Below are positions 1-6,824 of a stretch of 10,754 bases of DNA, one piece after another. The position numbers and the translations under genes were made by a program. Location: assembly GCA_002423905.1 (NCBI GenBank), contig DIVC01000023.1, positions 10,651 through 21,404 of the forward strand. Direction: 5' to 3'. The notes beneath the pieces are model-generated. The model was given only the letters and a program-made list of their open reading frames with translations, searched no databases and was not told the origin of the DNA. Every line of letters starts with the position of its first letter. The stretch's first letter is position 1. Source of the stretch: Idiomarina sp. UBA6142. Its GTDB lineage: Bacteria > Pseudomonadota > Gammaproteobacteria > Enterobacterales > Alteromonadaceae.

Positions 1-69
1 GTTTTTACGCCTGCTTTACATTAACGTTGCCCACGCAATTGGCATTTTTAAGCGGTAAGGTATTAATTA

Positions 70-1128
70 GTGCAATCATCACTTTCTAGCTTTGAAACAC
101 AAATTGATGCAGGGCAATTTGCGCAATTGATTGTTGCTTGGCAGCAACAGCACGGACGACACGATTTACCCTGGCAGCGCGAAGCGAATCCCTATCATGT
201 GTTAGTGAGTGAGCTGATGCTGCAACAAACTCAAGTCACCACTGTGATCCCCTATTTCGAACGTTGGCTGCAGCGTTTTCCTTCGCTACAACATTTAGCC
301 GAAGCGCACACCGATGAGGTGATGGCTTTATGGCAAGGGCTTGGATATTACAGCCGTGCGCGTAATCTGCATCGGGCGGCACAACAAATCTGTCAAGACT
401 ATGCCGGTACGATTCCATCAAGCACTGATGAACTGCGTGAAATAGCCGGTATTGGCGCCTATACAGCGGGAGCAATCAGAGCTTTTGCTTACGACCTAGA
501 CGGTGTGATCGTCGACGGTAATGTAAAACGTCTATTTAGCCGTTTTTTTGCCATTGAAGGCGATCTGAACACCAGCGCCAAACAGCGTCAGATCTGGCAA
601 TTAGCCGAACACTACACGCCTAGTGCAGACAATCGTAGCTATGCGCAGGGTTTACTTGACCTTGGTGCGACTATTTGTACACCACGCCAACCGCGGTGTC
701 ACAACTGCCCACTTCTCCTGCACTGTCAGGCACGACAACAGGATCGAGTAGCGGAACTACCGCAACGCAAAGAGAAAGCCACCATACCAACGCGTGACGG
801 TTATTTCCTGTGGCATGCAGACGATCATGGTATTGTCCTGGAACAGCGCCCACACCAAGGCATCTGGCCAACCTTATGGTGTCTACCCGAAATTGATGCC
901 GCCACAGCCGCAGCATGGTCGGCAACAACGGTTCTGCATGGGTGCTTCAAACACACCTTTAGCCATTACAAATTGCAGGCCCAGATATTGGTCGCAAACG
1001 CCACAAGCATCTCAACCACTCATCCTCAGCGCCACATAGCTTGGTCGCAATTGGACCAGATTGGGCTGCCTGCGCCGATCGCAAAATACCTGCAACGGCA
1101 TTTGCCAAACCCCCTACCAAGCACGTAG
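70..1128 (+). CDS. mutY: A/G-specific adenine DNA glycosylase MutY
   Basis: Removes adenine mispaired with 8-oxoguanine in base excision repair, preventing G:C to T:A changes. The 352-residue length matches E. coli MutY (about 350). The catalytic Glu is E48 in [10 protein letters not shown]. The helix-hairpin-helix lies around 124-140 ([10 protein letters not shown]), followed by the catalytic Asp D149 in VDGNVKR. Four cysteines, C203-x6-C210-x2-C213-x5-C219, have the spacing of the MutY [4Fe-4S] loop. The C-terminal NUDIX-like domain, which reads 8-oxoG, contains HTFSHYKL at about 295-302. The start is GTG at 70, supported by TAAGG at 56-60; the next in-frame Met falls inside the catalytic motif, so no shorter start is possible. 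It is 29 bases upstream of yggX, likely one transcript. I see no convincing promoter in bases 1-69. Identification is very secure. Confidence 0.97.
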   Translation: MQSSLSSFETQIDAGQFAQLIVAWQQQHGRHDLPWQREANPYHVLVSELMLQQTQVTTVIPYFERWLQRFPSLQHLAEAHTDEVMALWQGLGYYSRARNLHRAAQQICQDYAGTIPSSTDELREIAGIGAYTAGAIRAFAYDLDGVIVDGNVKRLFSRFFAIEGDLNTSAKQRQIWQLAEHYTPSADNRSYAQGLLDLGATICTPRQPRCHNCPLLLHCQARQQDRVAELPQRKEKATIPTRDGYFLWHADDHGIVLEQRPHQGIWPTLWCLPEIDAATAAAWSATTVLHGCFKHTFSHYKLQAQILVANATSISTTHPQRHIAWSQLDQIGLPAPIAKYLQRHLPNPLPST

Positions 1129-1157
1129 AATCGCAGCCTCGAGCCAAGGAGAAAAGT

Positions 1158-1433
1158 ATGAGCCGCACGGTATTTTGTGACTATTACAAGAAGCAAGCTG
1201 AAGGTCTCGATTTTCAGCTCTATCCAGGCGACATTGGTAGCCGTATTTTTAACCACATCAGCAAACAAGCTTGGGCTGAATGGCAAAAAAAACAAACCAT
1301 GCTAATCAACGAGAAGCGCCTCAATATGATGGACCCAGCAGCGCGGGAATTCCTTGAACAGCAAATGGTCGCGTTCTTATTTGAAGGTAAAGAAGTCCAC
1401 GTCGAGGGCTATGTCCCGCCGAGCAAAGCATAA
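1158..1433 (+). CDS. yggX: Fe(II) trafficking / oxidative damage protection protein YggX
   Basis: Small cytoplasmic protein of the YggX family, which protects iron-sulfur enzymes from oxidative damage and is implicated in Fe(II) trafficking. The 91 residues match the family length. It opens [12 protein letters not shown], with the conserved cysteine at position 7, continues through a [13 protein letters not shown] segment and ends in a VEGYVPP-type tail. The frame stays open upstream to 1041, but that extension overlaps mutY in another frame. The ATG at 1158 is preceded by AAGGAG at 1146-1151, six bases away, which fixes the start. The mutY-yggX order is also found in E. coli. The pairing makes sense because MutY itself carries a [4Fe-4S] cluster and acts on oxidised DNA. 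Confidence 0.96.
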   Translation: MSRTVFCDYYKKQAEGLDFQLYPGDIGSRIFNHISKQAWAEWQKKQTMLINEKRLNMMDPAAREFLEQQMVAFLFEGKEVHVEGYVPPSKA

Positions 1434-1444
1434 TCAATTATAAC

Positions 1445-1459
1445 TTTTCATAGTGAAAA
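1445..1459. repeat. Short AT-rich inverted repeat downstream of yggX
   Basis: TTTTCA and TGAAAA form a perfect 6-base-pair stem around a 3-base loop, 11 bases after the yggX stop. The stem is A/T-rich and has no U tract, so it is not a convincing terminator alone. It may stabilise the mRNA end or act with the next hairpin. Confidence 0.4.
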
Positions 1460-1461
1460 TA

Positions 1462-1491
1462 AGCCTCGCTTATAACCATTTACTCGAGGCT
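1462..1491 (+). terminator. Possible imperfect terminator or operator between yggX and proB
   Basis: AGCCTCG (1462-1468) pairs perfectly with CGAGGCT (1485-1491) across a 16-base loop. A T-rich stretch (TTTTGTT at 1501-1507) follows only after AGCGCGCAA, so a classic Rho-independent terminator is not formed. The right arm overlaps where the proB -35 element would lie, so the repeat could instead be a protein-binding site. Role not resolved. Confidence 0.35.
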
Positions 1492-1512
1492 AGCGCGCAA
1501 TTTTGTTATACT
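1484..1512 (+). promoter_or_regulatory. Extended -10 promoter for proBA
   Basis: TATACT at 1507-1512 is preceded by TG at 1504-1505 in the TGnTATACT arrangement of an extended -10 sigma-70 promoter. The -35 region about 17 bases upstream (TCGAGG at 1484-1489) is poor, as extended -10 promoters tolerate. Transcription would start near 1519, leaving a leader of about 24 bases before the proB ATG. The position and the inverted repeat before it suggest proBA is transcribed separately from mutY-yggX. Confidence 0.55.
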
Positions 1513-1531
1513 ACTCGCCTTAATAATTAAT

Positions 1532-1537
1532 AGGGAG
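1532..1537 (+). promoter_or_regulatory. Ribosome binding site deciding the proB start
   Basis: AGGGAG at 1532-1537 lies five bases before ATG 1543. An in-frame GTG at 1537 overlaps this site and cannot be served by it. A second ATG at 1549 is 11 bases away and less favoured. Confidence 0.65.
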
Positions 1538-1542
1538 TGGTT

Positions 1543-2655
1543 ATGAACATGCCTTCCTGGCAACGTGCTGTGCTCAAAGTAGGCAGCGCGTTAATTGCGC
1601 CAGATAATGCAGGAACTAGCAGTAAATACTTATTAGCTATTGCTCGGTTCATCATCGAATGCCGCGAACGCGGCCAAGAAATTGTCTTAGTTTCCTCAGG
1701 TAGTGCCGCTGCAGGGCGCCAGCACATTCGCTTTGACAGCGATCCCATACCTGCCAGCCTGAAGAAAGCGATGGCTGCTGTTGGTCAAAGTGACATGATG
1801 GCCAGTTGGACCCGTTTTTTTGATTTCCCTTGTGCCCAAGTACTCATGACTCACGGCGATTTGCGCGACCGTGCGCGTTACGTCAGTGTACGCAATACCA
1901 TCAAAGTGTTGCTCGACAATGGTGTACTACCCATCGTTAACGAAAATGACGCACTGGCAACCGATGACATGAAAGTCGGTGATAACGATAATCTCGCGGC
2001 TATGGTCGCTACCGTGGTGGATGCCGATGCATTATTTATCTGTTCCGATATTGACGGTCTGTTCAATGCGGACCCGCGCAGCAATCCCAATGCCGAAAAG
2101 ATTCCATTGGTACAGCATATCGATGAGAGTATTTTCGCCTTAGCCGGCGGTACCACCAATGCCATTGCAACCGGCGGTATGCGCACCAAAATTGAAGCTG
2201 CTGAAAAAGCCACCTCACATGGTATTGATACCTATATAGTGAATGGGCGTAAGGGCCACACCTTCGAACGACTGTTAAACCGCGACAATCCCGGCACCCT
2301 ATTTCAACGCCAGCAAGATCCGATGAGTAATAAAAAGCATTGGTTGCGCCACACGCTCATAGCGCAAGGTGAATTGGTCGTTGATGCCGCATCGGCACAA
2401 CAAATAACGCAGGGTGAATCACTTGCAGCGATGGGCATCATCGATGTGCACGGTAGCTTTAATCGGGGTGATGCAGTGATGATCAGACGACCAAACCAAG
2501 CCGCCGCTGTGGCCAAGGGAATATCGCAATATAGCTCGCACGAACTACTTTATTTGAAGGAGCAAAAGCTGTGTGAATTAGCCGCAAGCTTTGGTCACGA
2601 GCCATCCACTAATGTGGTGGAAAGTAGTGACTTAACCATTTTGGAGGACCTATGA
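1543..2655 (+). CDS. proB: Glutamate 5-kinase ProB
   Basis: ATP-dependent phosphorylation of L-glutamate to gamma-glutamyl phosphate, the committed and usually proline-inhibited step of proline synthesis. With the ATG at 1543 it has 370 residues (E. coli about 367). The N-terminal amino-acid-kinase domain covers about 6-255: LKVGS with K12, an SSGSAAAG loop near 51-58, NENDA at 133-137, KVGDNDN at 144-150, a DPRSNP segment near 177-182, and GGMRTK at 211-216. A C-terminal PUA domain covers about 275-365 and includes a GSFNRGD turn. The last four bases (ATGA) overlap the proA start, so translation is probably coupled and the unstable product can pass directly to ProA. Whether proline feedback is intact cannot be judged by eye. 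Confidence 0.97.
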   Translation: MNMPSWQRAVLKVGSALIAPDNAGTSSKYLLAIARFIIECRERGQEIVLVSSGSAAAGRQHIRFDSDPIPASLKKAMAAVGQSDMMASWTRFFDFPCAQVLMTHGDLRDRARYVSVRNTIKVLLDNGVLPIVNENDALATDDMKVGDNDNLAAMVATVVDADALFICSDIDGLFNADPRSNPNAEKIPLVQHIDESIFALAGGTTNAIATGGMRTKIEAAEKATSHGIDTYIVNGRKGHTFERLLNRDNPGTLFQRQQDPMSNKKHWLRHTLIAQGELVVDAASAQQITQGESLAAMGIIDVHGSFNRGDAVMIRRPNQAAAVAKGISQYSSHELLYLKEQKLCELAASFGHEPSTNVVESSDLTILEDL

Positions 2656-3905
2656 ACAAACTAACAGCCGAAAATCTTGCTCGAGCAGCTGCGCAAGCGG
2701 CAAAAATCGTCGCTCAATTGACGACTGCGGAAAAAAACCACGCTTTGCAACACATGGCCGCTAGTCTTCGTCGTCACCAACACGATATTTTGCAAATCAA
2801 TCAACAGGATGTGCAGGCCGCACAGCAGCAGCAACTCGCTGCATCAATGATTGACCGACTAACACTCAATGCGCAGCGCATTGAAGATATGGCAACTGCT
2901 ATTGAAGAAATTATCCAACTCGCCGATCCGGTTGGTGAGGTGACCCCATTTAGTCAACCAAGCAATGGTATTGAAGTTTCTAAGATGCGCATTCCGCTCG
3001 GGGTCATTTGTATGATCTATGAGGCGCGACCCAATGTCACAGCAGATGCTGCAGCGTTGTGTTTTAAAGCCGGTAATGCGGTGATTTTGCGCTGCGGTAA
3101 AGAGGCCTTAGCCAGCAGCAAAGCCATTGCTGCAGCACTGCACAGCGCCTTGCGTGACTGCGGTTTACCCGCCGAACTGATTACCGTAGTACCGACGCCA
3201 GATCGCAGCTTGATGCTGGATTTACTGCAACAACAACAATGGATCGATCTAGTCATTCCGCGTGGTGGTGAAGGCTTAATTGGTTTTGTTAGTGAGCACA
3301 GCAAAATACCGGTGATCCAGCATTATAAAGGCGTATGCCATTTGTATGTCGATCGCGATGCTGATATCGATCAAGCGCTGGCATTGCTGATTAACGGTAA
3401 AACCCAACGCACGGGCGTGTGCAATGCGCTCGAGGGGCTGTTGGTGCATCAAGACATTGCCGGTGAAATGTTACCTCGGGTAGCTACCGCCTTAGCCGAG
3501 CATCAGGTCACCATTCACGCCGATAGCAGCTCCGCTCATTACTTTGCAAAACCTAATGTGATTGCCGACCATGCATTTGGTGAAGAATATTTAGCCCTAG
3601 AAATCGCTGTTCGTACGGTACCGTCACTGGCCGCGGCTATTGAACACATTGACCAATTCGGCAGCGGTCATACCGAAGTCATCGTGACCAACGATCAGGC
3701 CGCAGCTGAGCAGTTTATTCGGCACGTTGATTCAGCGGTAACCATGCACAATGCCTCGTCACGCTTCAGTGATGGCGGACAGCTTGGCTTGGGCGCGGAG
3801 ATTGGCATTTCAACCAGTAAGCTGCATGCCTATGGGCCCATGGGGTTGACTGCCTTGACAACCGAAAAATTTGTCGTCCGTGGCCAAGGCCAAGTAAGGG
3901 CCTAG
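2652..3905 (+). CDS. proA: Gamma-glutamyl phosphate reductase ProA
   Basis: NADPH-dependent reduction of gamma-glutamyl phosphate to glutamate-5-semialdehyde, the second step of proline synthesis. The 417 residues equal the E. coli length. It has the aldehyde-dehydrogenase-like fold of the family: IPLGVICMIYEARPNVT at about 114-130, a cofactor-domain segment FKAGNAVILRCGKEA, IPRGGEGL, and the catalytic cysteine C257 in QRTGVCNALE. The C-terminal part contains the conserved SSRFSDGGQLGLGAEIGIST-type segment. The start ATG at 2652 overlaps the proB stop and has GGAGG at 2643-2647 inside the proB end. Its TAG stop at 3903-3905 overlaps the stop of the opposite-strand waaA-kdkA gene in a shared CTAG. 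No clean terminator follows it. Confidence 0.97.
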   Translation: MNKLTAENLARAAAQAAKIVAQLTTAEKNHALQHMAASLRRHQHDILQINQQDVQAAQQQQLAASMIDRLTLNAQRIEDMATAIEEIIQLADPVGEVTPFSQPSNGIEVSKMRIPLGVICMIYEARPNVTADAAALCFKAGNAVILRCGKEALASSKAIAAALHSALRDCGLPAELITVVPTPDRSLMLDLLQQQQWIDLVIPRGGEGLIGFVSEHSKIPVIQHYKGVCHLYVDRDADIDQALALLINGKTQRTGVCNALEGLLVHQDIAGEMLPRVATALAEHQVTIHADSSSAHYFAKPNVIADHAFGEEYLALEIAVRTVPSLAAAIEHIDQFGSGHTEVIVTNDQAAAEQFIRHVDSAVTMHNASSRFSDGGQLGLGAEIGISTSKLHAYGPMGLTALTTEKFVVRGQGQVRA

Positions 3906-3912
3906 CTCCCTT
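3896..3912. repeat. Small inverted repeat over the shared proA / waaA-kdkA stop
   Basis: AAGGG (3896-3900) and CCCTT (3908-3912) form a 5-base-pair stem whose 7-base loop contains the CTAG shared by the two convergent stop codons. It could be a weak bidirectional termination or pausing signal, but it is short and lacks a proper U tract on either strand. Confidence 0.25.
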
Positions 3913-5920
3913 GATAGCCGCGGATCAGTTCAGCCCAGTCAGTTGTTTGCTGCCAATGAAACGACTGCTGGCTCTGCTGCGCTTTCGCCTGCTCTTTGTG
4001 AAATGAACGCTGTAACCGCTCGAGATTAGCTTGTTTCCAGTCACCGTCTGGGCGAAATCCACATTTATCAAAGTCGACAATCCATACCTTGCCGGCTTGA
4101 TCGAGCATGATATTGTGGCAATTCAAATCGGAGTGATATACCCCTGCCTGATGCAGTTGGTCAATCGTAGCACCCACCAAATACCACTCTGCCGCAGTTA
4201 AAGAACGCTGCAATAGCAGCTTGAATAGATCCTGCGAATCGGCAATAACCGCGACTAAAATATCTGCTCTATAGCCCCAGAACGGGGCGCGCTGATATCG
4301 GGCAGCAATTGGTTGAGGTACCGGTAGGTCCATTTCTCGCAGCTGTAATAACAGTGCAAATTCCGCCATCGCCCGTGATTTAACTACGGCCTCGCGAGCG
4401 AACCGATCGCGATTTATTTTTCCAACCATGCCACCACGATAGTAGTGTCTTAGCAGCATGTTCTGTGGCTGATGCTCGATAAACCAGGCAGTGGCTCGAC
4501 CTGTTGCAGAGCCAATGATTTTGTCGCTCTGGCGCCAATATTTCGGCTCGAAATAACTATCTGTCAGCGCCGGCGCCAGACTATCGTCATACCAAATTTC
4601 GGTATCCAACTGCGGGCGTAGTGTTTGAATCATTTTTAGAGTCCTTGCAAAGCTATTTCGTGGCGCGGGGAATACTGCTTGGATATCTGCCAGAACGCGC
4701 GCTGTGGCGCCCTGCTCGGTAGCAAACTCTTCGGCAGCTAGAGCGGTCATAGTTTGCCCTTGAACTGGGTTATTCAGGAGTTGTAGACATTGTTCAGCAA
4801 GTTGCTGCTCATCATCAACAAAACGGACCGCGTTGACGTCCGCTAGGCGGTCATAGAGTTGCTGAAAATTGAAGACATGGCGACCAGAGATAACCGGTGT
4901 CTTGGTGGCAATCGGTTCCAGAGGATTATGCCCACCGCGGGTAATAAAGCTCCCACCAATAACCGCTATATCGGCAGCTGCATACCAAAATAACAACTCT
5001 CCCATGCTATCACCGATCAATACCTGATGGCTGGCAAGCAGCTTTTGCCCAGAGCTTCGGGTTACCGTATCAAAACGCTGTGCAGCTAGGGCAACAACGT
5101 CGCGAAAGCGCTCAGGATGGCGTGGCACAATGATCAACAAGGCTTCAGGAATAGTTGCTAAAACCTGCGCGAAGCTTTGTAAAATAAGACTATCTTCACC
5201 CTGATGGGTGCTCGCTGCGACGATAACAGGTCGCCGATGCTCAGCACGCCATTGTTTAGCAGTGGCTAGAGTCGCAGCAGGCACTTGGCAATCAAACTTA
5301 AGATTTCCGCGAACTACCGTGCGCTCTCGCTCCACTCCGAGTTGCTGAAAACGCTGTTCCGTATCATGATTTTGACACACCACCAAATCGAGCGTTGACC
5401 ATAGTGGTCCCAATAGCCAGCGAAAACGCTGGTAGCTTTGCAATGACTTGGCTGATAATCGCGCGTTCACCACGATAATGTGGGCGCCATTTTGTTTGGC
5501 CTGGTCTAGCAAGTTGGGCCATAACTCAGTCTCCAAAATAATCAGGCAGCGTGGTGATAATTTAGTGACAAAACGGTGCATCGCGCCCTGAGTATCTATG
5601 GGCAGATAATAATGATGGACACGCTCGCCAAAGAGCTGTCGTGCCAACGCTGCTGCGGTGGGAGTCATTGCTGTAAGAGTTATCGGTAACTGCGGATAAT
5701 GCTGCAAAATCGCTTCGATTAAACCACGCGCAGCGACGGTTTCACCCACTGATACACAGTGAATCACAATACCATCGCGGGCTTGTATCGGCATTGGTTG
5801 TAAGGCGAGACGCTCGCGCCAACGCTGCCGGTATTCAGGTGCGCGCGCACCGCGCACCCACAGATAAACAAAAATCAGTGGTGTCAGTAACGCAAGCAGA
5901 ATGCGATAACTGAACGTCAT
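3902..5920 (-). CDS. waaA-kdkA: Fused Kdo transferase (WaaA) - Kdo kinase (KdkA)
   Basis: A 672-residue chain with two lipopolysaccharide inner-core enzymes. Residues 1-420 are a complete WaaA: N-terminal membrane anchor at about 5-22, SVGE with catalytic-type E60, TELWPN at 131-136, RGNLKFD at 204-210 and GGHNPLEP at 329-336. This part transfers Kdo from CMP-Kdo to lipid A precursor at the inner membrane. Residues 430-672 are a complete KdkA, a WaaP-like kinase that phosphorylates Kdo: a glycine-bearing HYYRGGMVGK loop at 492-501, the catalytic loop HSDLNCHN at 596-603 and DFD at 616-618. E. coli WaaA is about 425 residues and Haemophilus KdkA about 241, so this is an end-to-end fusion with almost no linker. 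KdkA partners are usually monofunctional transferases, so a single phosphorylated Kdo is the likely product. The glycosyltransferase gene ends six bases upstream. ATG 5920 has only a weak ribosome site. Confidence 0.93.
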   Translation of the reverse strand: MTFSYRILLALLTPLIFVYLWVRGARAPEYRQRWRERLALQPMPIQARDGIVIHCVSVGETVAARGLIEAILQHYPQLPITLTAMTPTAAALARQLFGERVHHYYLPIDTQGAMHRFVTKLSPRCLIILETELWPNLLDQAKQNGAHIIVVNARLSAKSLQSYQRFRWLLGPLWSTLDLVVCQNHDTEQRFQQLGVERERTVVRGNLKFDCQVPAATLATAKQWRAEHRRPVIVAASTHQGEDSLILQSFAQVLATIPEALLIIVPRHPERFRDVVALAAQRFDTVTRSSGQKLLASHQVLIGDSMGELLFWYAAADIAVIGGSFITRGGHNPLEPIATKTPVISGRHVFNFQQLYDRLADVNAVRFVDDEQQLAEQCLQLLNNPVQGQTMTALAAEEFATEQGATARVLADIQAVFPAPRNSFARTLKMIQTLRPQLDTEIWYDDSLAPALTDSYFEPKYWRQSDKIIGSATGRATAWFIEHQPQNMLLRHYYRGGMVGKINRDRFAREAVVKSRAMAEFALLLQLREMDLPVPQPIAARYQRAPFWGYRADILVAVIADSQDLFKLLLQRSLTAAEWYLVGATIDQLHQAGVYHSDLNCHNIMLDQAGKVWIVDFDKCGFRPDGDWKQANLERLQRSFHKEQAKAQQSQQSFHWQQTTDWAELIRGYQGS
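4631..4646 (-). promoter_or_regulatory. Internal ribosome binding site and ATG at the KdkA start
   Basis: Read on the minus strand, AAGGA (4646-4642) lies eight bases before an in-frame ATG (4633-4631), codon 430 of the fused gene. Starting there gives a 243-residue protein, the normal KdkA length. Either free KdkA is also made from the same mRNA, or this is the relic of a separate kdkA gene. Both readings are inferred from sequence. Confidence 0.5.
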
Positions 5921-5926
5921 CGTTCA

Positions 5927-6667
5927 CTAACGCCAGTATTCACTGATCCAATGGGTCGGCAGCACTTTGCGATACCATTTGCCACTGCGACCAGCTACTG
6001 CGTCATCAGGGTGCGGGCGGCCATGAAAAATGATCACTTTTGCACCGGCCGGAATGCGTGGCTGTTGCAACCAACTCAACGGGAACGGCCGCAAACAATG
6101 GCGTTTAAAACTACGACACCATTCCGCCGGCCAATAGTTTAAGCGCCCCTGCCGAGCCACAAACTGAGTAATGAACTCTTGCTCGTTACGAACATCTTTG
6201 CGTGAACCTATCGGGTCTTTCTTTAAATGCTCAAGCGCATCGACATGGGCACCGATAGTAAAACGAAAGACTGAGGTGTTGCCGGTGGCATCCGATTTAT
6301 CCCACTCCTTGATCACCAAGAATTCACCCTCAGGCTGGAAGAATTCATCTAACGAACCAACAATCACGATATCTAAGTCAAGAAATAAGGTGGGGCCGGT
6401 CAAGTCATGTAATGGCTCGGCAAAACAGGTCAATTTTAGCCAGCCGTGAGCAAAGGTCCATGGCTTACGCTGATCAAAATCGGCAAAGCCAATCTGCGGG
6501 ATAGGCTTCACTTCGACTTCGTCTCGAATACCGTCACGCTCATCGGTTAAGCAAACAAAACGAAACGGTCGCGATAAATTGCGACTCACCATAGAGTAGA
6601 GTTTATTCACATACTCAGGACCGTACTTCGCGCCCCACTTGATACAAATGACATTAACTGGTTGCAT
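5927..6667 (-). CDS. GT-A type glycosyltransferase, probably lipopolysaccharide core
   Basis: I do not recognise a named gene. With the ATG at 6667 the product has 246 residues and no signal peptide or membrane segment. It begins with a beta strand (VNVICIKWG) and a YVNKLYSMV helix. It then has TDERDGI at 41-47, KPWTFAHGWLKL at 68-79 and LFLDLDIVIVGSLD at 94-107, whose D97-x-D99 is the nucleotide-sugar and metal-binding DxD motif. NEQEF at 161-165 and a late IIFHGRPHP at 212-220 resemble GT8-like and related retaining enzymes. The frame is open to an ATG at 6757, but the 30 extra residues lack a ribosome site, whereas AGGT precedes ATG 6667 by six bases. It is first in an operon with waaA-kdkA, so a role in building the sugar core next to Kdo is likely. 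Donor and acceptor are unknown. Confidence 0.8.
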   Translation of the reverse strand: MQPVNVICIKWGAKYGPEYVNKLYSMVSRNLSRPFRFVCLTDERDGIRDEVEVKPIPQIGFADFDQRKPWTFAHGWLKLTCFAEPLHDLTGPTLFLDLDIVIVGSLDEFFQPEGEFLVIKEWDKSDATGNTSVFRFTIGAHVDALEHLKKDPIGSRKDVRNEQEFITQFVARQGRLNYWPAEWCRSFKRHCLRPFPLSWLQQPRIPAGAKVIIFHGRPHPDDAVAGRSGKWYRKVLPTHWISEYWR

Positions 6668-6677
6668 GCTGTTACCT
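6665..6677 (-). promoter_or_regulatory. Ribosome binding site deciding the glycosyltransferase start
   Basis: On the minus strand AGGT (6677-6674) sits six bases before ATG (6667-6665). The upstream in-frame ATG at 6757 has no purine-rich site. The family-like fold also begins directly after the shorter start. Confidence 0.55.
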
Positions 6678-6824
6678 GCGCTAACAAAGCAAAAGGACTG
6701 AGCTGCATGATGCCAAATTTTCGCGATTATCGCCATGCAAAATGTATAAATAGCCATGATTGATACCGATCGATCGCGGCTTGAATCACGTAACAGATAA
6801 ACTATTTCTAGCTGAGTCTTGTTT
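6668..6824. promoter_or_regulatory. Divergent control region, glycosyltransferase / photolyase
   Basis: These 157 bases separate two divergently transcribed genes and must hold both promoters. Visible elements are an odd palindrome GCGATTATCGC (6723-6733), whose minus strand includes a GATAAT -10-like hexamer; TATAAA near 6745-6750 on the plus strand; and a perfect 10-base palindrome CGATCGATCG (6767-6776). None pairs with a good -35 element, so I cannot assign start sites. The palindromes could be operators. Confidence 0.35.

Noticed and set aside
1041..1157. An upstream extension of YggX by 39 residues
   Set aside because: Overlaps mutY out of frame, and the strong AAGGAG site and family length fix the start at 1158.
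1878..2213. A 111-codon minus-strand frame inside proB
   Set aside because: Antisense to the conserved kinase core; no motif or ribosome site.
3832..3841. ATGGGCCCAT palindrome near the end of proA
   Set aside because: Fully explained by conserved Gly-Pro-Met-Gly codons of ProA; no flanking signal.
6761..6792. TGATAC ... CGTA as a light-stress ECF sigma promoter for the photolyase
   Set aside because: The gap of 22 bases is too long for the usual TGATCC-N17-19-CGTA pattern, and the -35 has a mismatch.
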